Of a DNA stretch of 64,000 nt, positions 60,401-64,000 are shown in pieces. The stretch is from NCBI GenBank assembly GCA_030737835.1, contig CM060856.1:17959116-18023115 (forward strand). The letters run 5' to 3'. This DNA is from Acorus gramineus (taxonomy: Eukaryota > Streptophyta > Magnoliopsida > Acorales > Acoraceae). Made by a program: the position numbers and the translations under genes. The notes under the pieces are model-generated. The model was given only the letters and a program-made list of their open reading frames with translations. It was not told the DNA's origin and did not search any database. Every line of letters begins with the position of its first letter. Position 1 is the first letter of the stretch.

Positions 60401-61558
60401 CGTTAATATTTCGACGTCGCAACCCATCATGTCACTGTACATATTGAGCCTAAATGAAGCCTCAGATTTTCGTTTTTTCTAGCTCGTACGACACATCAAC
60501 CATGAAAAAAATATTATAATCTTATGATGAAAAAATACACACACACAGAGACAAAAGAACTACAACTGTTCAGATCTTTATTCGAGTTCCTTTGCAGTCA
60601 TGCAATGCTAAGAGAGAGGTTTAGGTCGATCACATGATCCTATCGTTGTTTGAGGTCAGACAGAGATAAAGAATTTTTAATTTTTTTGGGGGGAATAGAA
60701 GGTCTCGAAAGAGAGGATGTCAAAGGACCCACAAAATCCGGAGATGTGAATATGAAGTGATATCAGTAGTTTTTTTTTTTTTTTTATAAAAAATCAATTA
60801 AACTGTACGGTCAAGGGAGAGAAGATACGAATATAATCAGAACGATGAGTTCATAAACAACACCTTCAATTCCTTCCTCGTATGTCCCTCTTCCACAAGT
60901 CACACCCCATATAAAAAATAAATCATTAAATAAAATGTATAAAATTTAAAACCCATGGTTTTTTTCCCCTATCTATGAATGAAAACAATATGAATCAGTT
61001 TTTGCTGAAAATGGATCACTATAGAATGCATGTTGTGAGTCCCAAAGATCATCTAAAATTAGAAGGATAGCAAAAAATTAAGACAATCGGAGATCTGATG
61101 AAAGATCTTTTTCTTCGAGTGGAGGAGAAAGAACCAACCTCTTTTAGAGAATTCCTGAACAAACCAAAACTAAACTAGTGCATCTAAAAAAAAATCCAAA
61201 TCGAATGAAACAAAAAAAGAAAAAACAAACAACAACAACAAACCCTAAACAAAGATCAAACAGCAGAAAAGTAAACAACAGAGAAAAACCAAGCTCTTAA
61301 GCCAAACATGAAGCCAATAGATCTGCAACTTGTACAGCAAACTTTAGAGAGAGAGAGAGATTTTGAAGGGGGTTACCCAGCGCTTCCGAACTCGTAAAGC
61401 TTGCCGCGGCTGGAGAAGACGATGAGGGCGACCTCGGCGTCGCAGAGGACAGAGAGCTCGTAAGCCTTCTTGAGGAGGCCGTTCCTCCTCTTGGAGAAGG
61501 TCACCTGTCTGTTGATCTTGTTCTCGATCATCTTCAGCTCAACACGTCCCCTCCCCAT
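45488..61558 (-). CDS. AGL6: AGL6-like MIKC MADS-box transcription factor, 8 exons
   Basis: A floral-organ and meristem regulator that binds CArG boxes in the nucleus and forms complexes with other MADS proteins. Exons in transcript order: 61558-61377, 57184-57106, 55178-55117, 54975-54876, 54677-54636, 45942-45901, 45803-45664, 45572-45488 (182, 79, 62, 100, 42, 42, 140 and 85 nt). These join in frame to 243 aa, and the first six sizes are the family standard. The MADS domain is residues 1-60, ending YEFGSAG as in AGL6 rather than SEPALLATA. The K domain (about 88-170) includes [20 protein letters not shown]. Both AGL6 C-terminal motifs are present: [19 protein letters not shown] (199-217) and NNFMQGWVL (235-243). 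Residue 10 is Met (AAG ATG ATC) where the family has Arg. Intron 5 is 8.7 kb because of a LINE. Confidence 0.96.
45638..45656. promoter_or_regulatory. Run of CATGCATG (RY-type) motifs in AGL6-like intron 7
   Basis: Overlapping gcatgcatgcatgcatg copies in the 91-bp intron 45573-45663. The CATGCA core is the binding site known for B3 factors, but a chance GCAT microsatellite is equally possible. Confidence 0.35.
46900..50965 (-). pseudogene. LINE ORF2 (endonuclease, RT, zf-RVT, RNase H), broken
   Basis: The endonuclease N-terminus ([20 protein letters not shown]) starts at about 50950. RT lies at about 49500-48600 with [29 protein letters not shown] and, in another frame near 48900, AFVDDILLF, which keeps the catalytic DD. 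zf-RVT (C..C...H..C) is at about 47760-47640. RNase H ([22 protein letters not shown]) is at 47110-46935. When intact it nicks DNA and copies the element RNA in place. Frameshifts and stops disable it here. Confidence 0.82.
51250..52959 (-). pseudogene. LINE ORF1 (DUF4283 plus zinc knuckle), broken
   Basis: Likely start at 52959 ([12 protein letters not shown]). Pro/Ser-rich N-terminus, then a DUF4283-like part near 52350-52117. Next comes [20 protein letters not shown] near 52060 and a CCHC-like knuckle near 51870-51800 ([14 protein letters not shown] across a frame change). ORF1 proteins of plant LINEs bind the element RNA. The frame is interrupted several times. Confidence 0.75.
53436..53689 (-). 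mobile_element. 254-bp poly(A)-tailed retroinsertion (SINE or truncated LINE) with TSD
   Basis: Flanked by a 17-bp direct repeat, atct(a/g)ggtgttgaactt (53419-53435 and 53690-53706), with one mismatch. A T-run at its left end marks the poly(A) tail of a minus-strand insert. No clear Pol III boxes, so SINE versus 5'-truncated LINE is open. Confidence 0.8.
54678..55116 (-). other. AGL6-like introns 3 and 4
   Basis: 54678-54875 and 54976-55116 are short introns with nothing else recognised. Confidence 0.8.
55735..56785 (+). mobile_element. 5'-truncated LINE fragment, antisense in AGL6-like intron 2
   Basis: Plus-strand frames hold zf-RVT-like pieces ([10 protein letters not shown] near 55790, AWGELV near 56110) and an RNase H end ([21 protein letters not shown] near 56405-56470), followed by a poly(A) tract at about 56767-56785. 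The left border was not located. Confidence 0.7.
57900..58836 (+). mobile_element. Older LINE 3' fragment with a younger insert
   Basis: Plus-strand zf-RVT remnant at 58295-58365 ([19 protein letters not shown]), then degenerate 3' sequence and a poly(A) run at 58825-58836. Interrupted at 58002-58170 by another poly(A) insert. Confidence 0.65.
58002..58170 (+). mobile_element. Nested 169-bp LINE 3'-end insertion with 12-bp TSD
   Basis: Direct repeats acatcatgggga at 57990-58001 and 58171-58182 flank an insert that ends in an A-run of about 17. This is the hallmark of target-primed retrotransposition by a heavily truncated LINE. Confidence 0.85.
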
Positions 61559-62870
61559 CTCACTCTCTTCTTCTTCACCTCCACCTCCTCTAATGGAGAG
61601 AGATCAAGCTAAAGGAGAGCTGTTTGAAGTGATGTTGTTGGTTGTGAGAGATGGAGGGGTCATTTCTTTGCCTTTGTTTGAGGTGGGGTTGTATATGTAA
61701 GTGGTCGTACTATCTTTTCTTTCTTTTTTTTCTTTTCAATGTAGTGTGTTTTGAGAGGTTTGGAACACATAGACCTCCGGAGGTGAAATGAATAGTTGTT
61801 GTTGGGGATTTCCCTTTTGGGTTTCTGATAATTCCCTAGACTGGAATTGGTAGATTTCACTGAAATGGTTCACCTCATTCGCATGTGCCATCTTCCCTTC
61901 TCTCAGTCTTTGCCCTAAATCATACACTCCCTATTCTCACACCCTCTCCTCTTCACCTCTCTCTCTCTATCTCTATAAAGGAAACAATGAATGAGAATTT
62001 TTCTGGCCCCACTTTGAATAGGGGGCTGGATTTGGGGGATAGATAAGCGTAGAATATCATCCTTTTTAAGACCACTTAGTGACACTTGATAATGATTCCT
62101 GGAGAGATTGACAGAATTGATTTATCACATTTGTCTTATGATTTTTATATGATGTATTGATAAAAGGAAAGAGTTATATTGCATGGGTGGTTATGTAAGC
62201 TTAGCTCAAGATGGTTCATATGATCTGTTTTAAAACTTCACTTGATCGTGATGCAATAACTACTTTTCAATTTTTTTTTTTTTGGATTGGAAACTCCCAT
62301 AATCGACTAGGTTTTTTTTGGTAAGTAATAAATCATGTATTGTTTTTACCAAAAGGAAGAATGTACAAATTAAAGTACATCAGAAAATGGAAAATAAATT
62401 ATTGATGCAATGTATAAAATGGGACATATAAAAGGGATCTTTCTCAAACTCTGAGACATCAAGGGGATCTTTCTCTTGCCCATAGCTCAATCAACAGATG
62501 AAATCAAGTGTATTGGAGACAGCTAATTGGTTACATGTGGGTTGATGAAAGTGTCATGTAGATAAAACAGTGAGTATTCATGGTTTTTGCATAAATTTTA
62601 TAATTAAAATACATTTATAAATAAATAACAAACCCTAAAAAGCTTATATTTTTTTCACATAGCAATCTATGGGATAAAATCTTTTTGTTTGCAAAATATA
62701 AAAACTTTTTGAGTTGATAAAACAGAAGATGAATTAAAATATGCATACAATGTTTCATTTTGTATATAACATTATAAATGATAACAATTTTATAAAGTAA
62801 AATTTCTTTATTAGACAATAAAAAGTTATGCACCAGCCTAGTATCTTTTGAGAGGTTATTAGTAGTAATA
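61559..62870 (-). promoter_or_regulatory. AGL6-like upstream region
   Basis: DNA upstream of the minus-strand ATG (61558). It is CT-rich on the plus strand at 61559-61590 and about 61940-61975. A weak TATA-like acatatacaa on the minus strand lies near 61695, about 140 bp from the ATG. No motif is decisive. Confidence 0.35.
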
Positions 62871-62877
62871 TTAGTTA

Positions 62878-63320
62878 GGGCTGCAAATCGGGCAGGTTGG
62901 GTTGGGGTTGACCCCAACCCAAATTCCAAATTACTCAACCCTAACCCGACTCAACCCAATTTTCAACCCGAATTGGACCAACCCGAACCCAACCCGTAAT
63001 TAAATAAACCAACCCGACCCAACCCGATTTTCTAACATGATTTGAAAATTAAATAAATCAACCCGACCCATTAGCTAGGTTTACTTAAAATTTGGACTAC
63101 CAAGATTAAAAGATACAGAATGAACGGCCATGATTTTTTTGTTTTTAATTATTAATTTACGGGTTCAGATTGGGTCGGTTTGTGAGTGAGGCTAACCAGA
63201 ATCCAACCCGATTTGTGAGTCAACTCAAATTGGTCAACCCGAACCCAAACTCGATTTGATCAACCCAACCTATGTAAAAATCAGATTCAACCCATCGAAT
63301 TTCGATTCAATCCGATTCAT
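62878..63320. repeat. CAACCCGACCC-rich low-complexity block
   Basis: Many variants of caacccga, acccaaccc and cccgaccc on the plus strand and gggtt-type reverse forms at both edges. Similar blocks are common TE-derived DNA in plants. No open frame. Confidence 0.65.
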
Positions 63321-64000
63321 TGGAACAATATTTTTTAATTTACTGTATATACGTTGATAATGTTAATACGATTGGAAATGATAAACAGTGCTATGCAGAG
63401 AGAGAGAGAGAGAGAGAGAGAGTGAGTGTGTGTGTGGTGGGGGCCGGTTACGGTGATGAATAAATGAAAGGGTGGAGACTGACAAGGCTACGTGTCGTGC
63501 GACGTACGCTCCCTCTCTTCCCGCTTTTGATTTTTTTACTCTAATAACATTAACGCCGTCACATCTTTACATTTTTACCCACTCAATATGTCTCCACTCT
63601 TATTCTATGCATTCTTACGAGTACGGACCAGGTTAGATTCGTCATTCGATCAAACTTTTTCTGTTTTTTTTTTTTACATGTAATGGTGTGAAACATATGA
63701 AGAAAAGAAAGAAAAGTGAAGGAACCTTATCTTTTGTTTTTGTTTTTTGTTTTTCATCGTGTGTTCGGGACGAGTCGTCGCATCAGTGAAGCCAAACGTT
63801 TTATAATTCCATGGCGGACCACCTAACATGCTAAACAGTTGATTATTTACAGTTCGTATATACATGCACACATGGGTGGGTATCTTTGACTACAAAATTT
63901 TGGTTTAATTTGGTGGTCCCTACGTCAAGTGTACGAGGATTATTGTACTGTGCACTTTCCAAGAAGACTGAGGCCCTTCGATGTTCATTCAAGTCTCTAT
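63321..64000. other. Intergenic DNA with GA/GT microsatellite
   Basis: (GA)n at about 63399-63422 running into (GT)n. No gene recognised to the window end. Confidence 0.6.

Larger units (their letters stand above)
57185..61376 (-). other. AGL6-like intron 1
   Basis: 4.2 kb. First introns of MADS genes often hold regulatory elements, but I could not point to a CArG box with confidence. LINE debris occupies about 57900-58840. A block at about 57540-57845 looks like retroelement DNA. 58850-61376 is otherwise AT-rich with no recognisable gene. Confidence 0.7.

Overview
This is nuclear DNA of a flowering plant. It is AT-rich, has long introns with GT/AG borders, is crowded with transposon debris, and carries four protein genes known from land plants. 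I cannot name the species from the sequence; an AGL6-type MADS gene with both AGL6 C-terminal motifs fits any angiosperm or gymnosperm, and STAY-GREEN and LPEAT2 fit land plants generally. Layout: (1) 1006-2887 (+) is the 3' part of a MINDY-type deubiquitinase gene. Its 5' exons lie outside the window. It stops early and is followed by a decayed duplicate of its own middle exon (2909-3050). (2) 3809-10470 holds a tandem array of a 229-bp unit, which forms the 3'UTR of the next gene and is interrupted by a decayed Ty1-copia element (4062-9331). (3) 10467-27998 (-) is a complete 14-exon gene for a lysophospholipid acyltransferase of the LPEAT2 type, 541 aa when its exons are joined in frame. Its introns carry a Mutator-type MITE with a 9-bp target duplication, tandem duplications, a SINE-like head, several MITEs and a fragment of an organellar group II intron (domains V and VI). 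(4) 28000-40400 is a gene-poor stretch with two further TIR elements carrying 9-bp target duplications, a SINE-like head, a repeat family with copies at several places, and a pentatricopeptide-repeat relic. (5) 40429-42296 (+) is a complete 4-exon STAY-GREEN gene (Mg-dechelatase, 251 aa). (6) 42685-43864 is a large inverted repeat. (7) 45488-61558 (-) is a complete 8-exon AGL6-like MADS-box gene (243 aa). Its fifth intron contains a nearly full-length decayed LINE, and other introns hold LINE and SINE-like insertions. (8) 61559-64000 is AGL6 upstream DNA with low-complexity repeats. The four genes do not form an operon or pathway; they are independent transcription units. MINDY and LPEAT2 are convergent and share the repeat-rich 3' zone. 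SGR and AGL6 are also convergent (SGR +, AGL6 -), separated by the inverted-repeat zone. LPEAT2 and SGR are divergent across about 12 kb. I found no CRISPR array, no tRNA or rRNA gene and no evidence of a wholly new protein system. The most unusual items are the mini-hairpin array in the copia leader, the 3'UTR array split by a retroelement, the MINDY tail swap, and the Arg10-to-Met change in the MADS domain of the AGL6-like gene.
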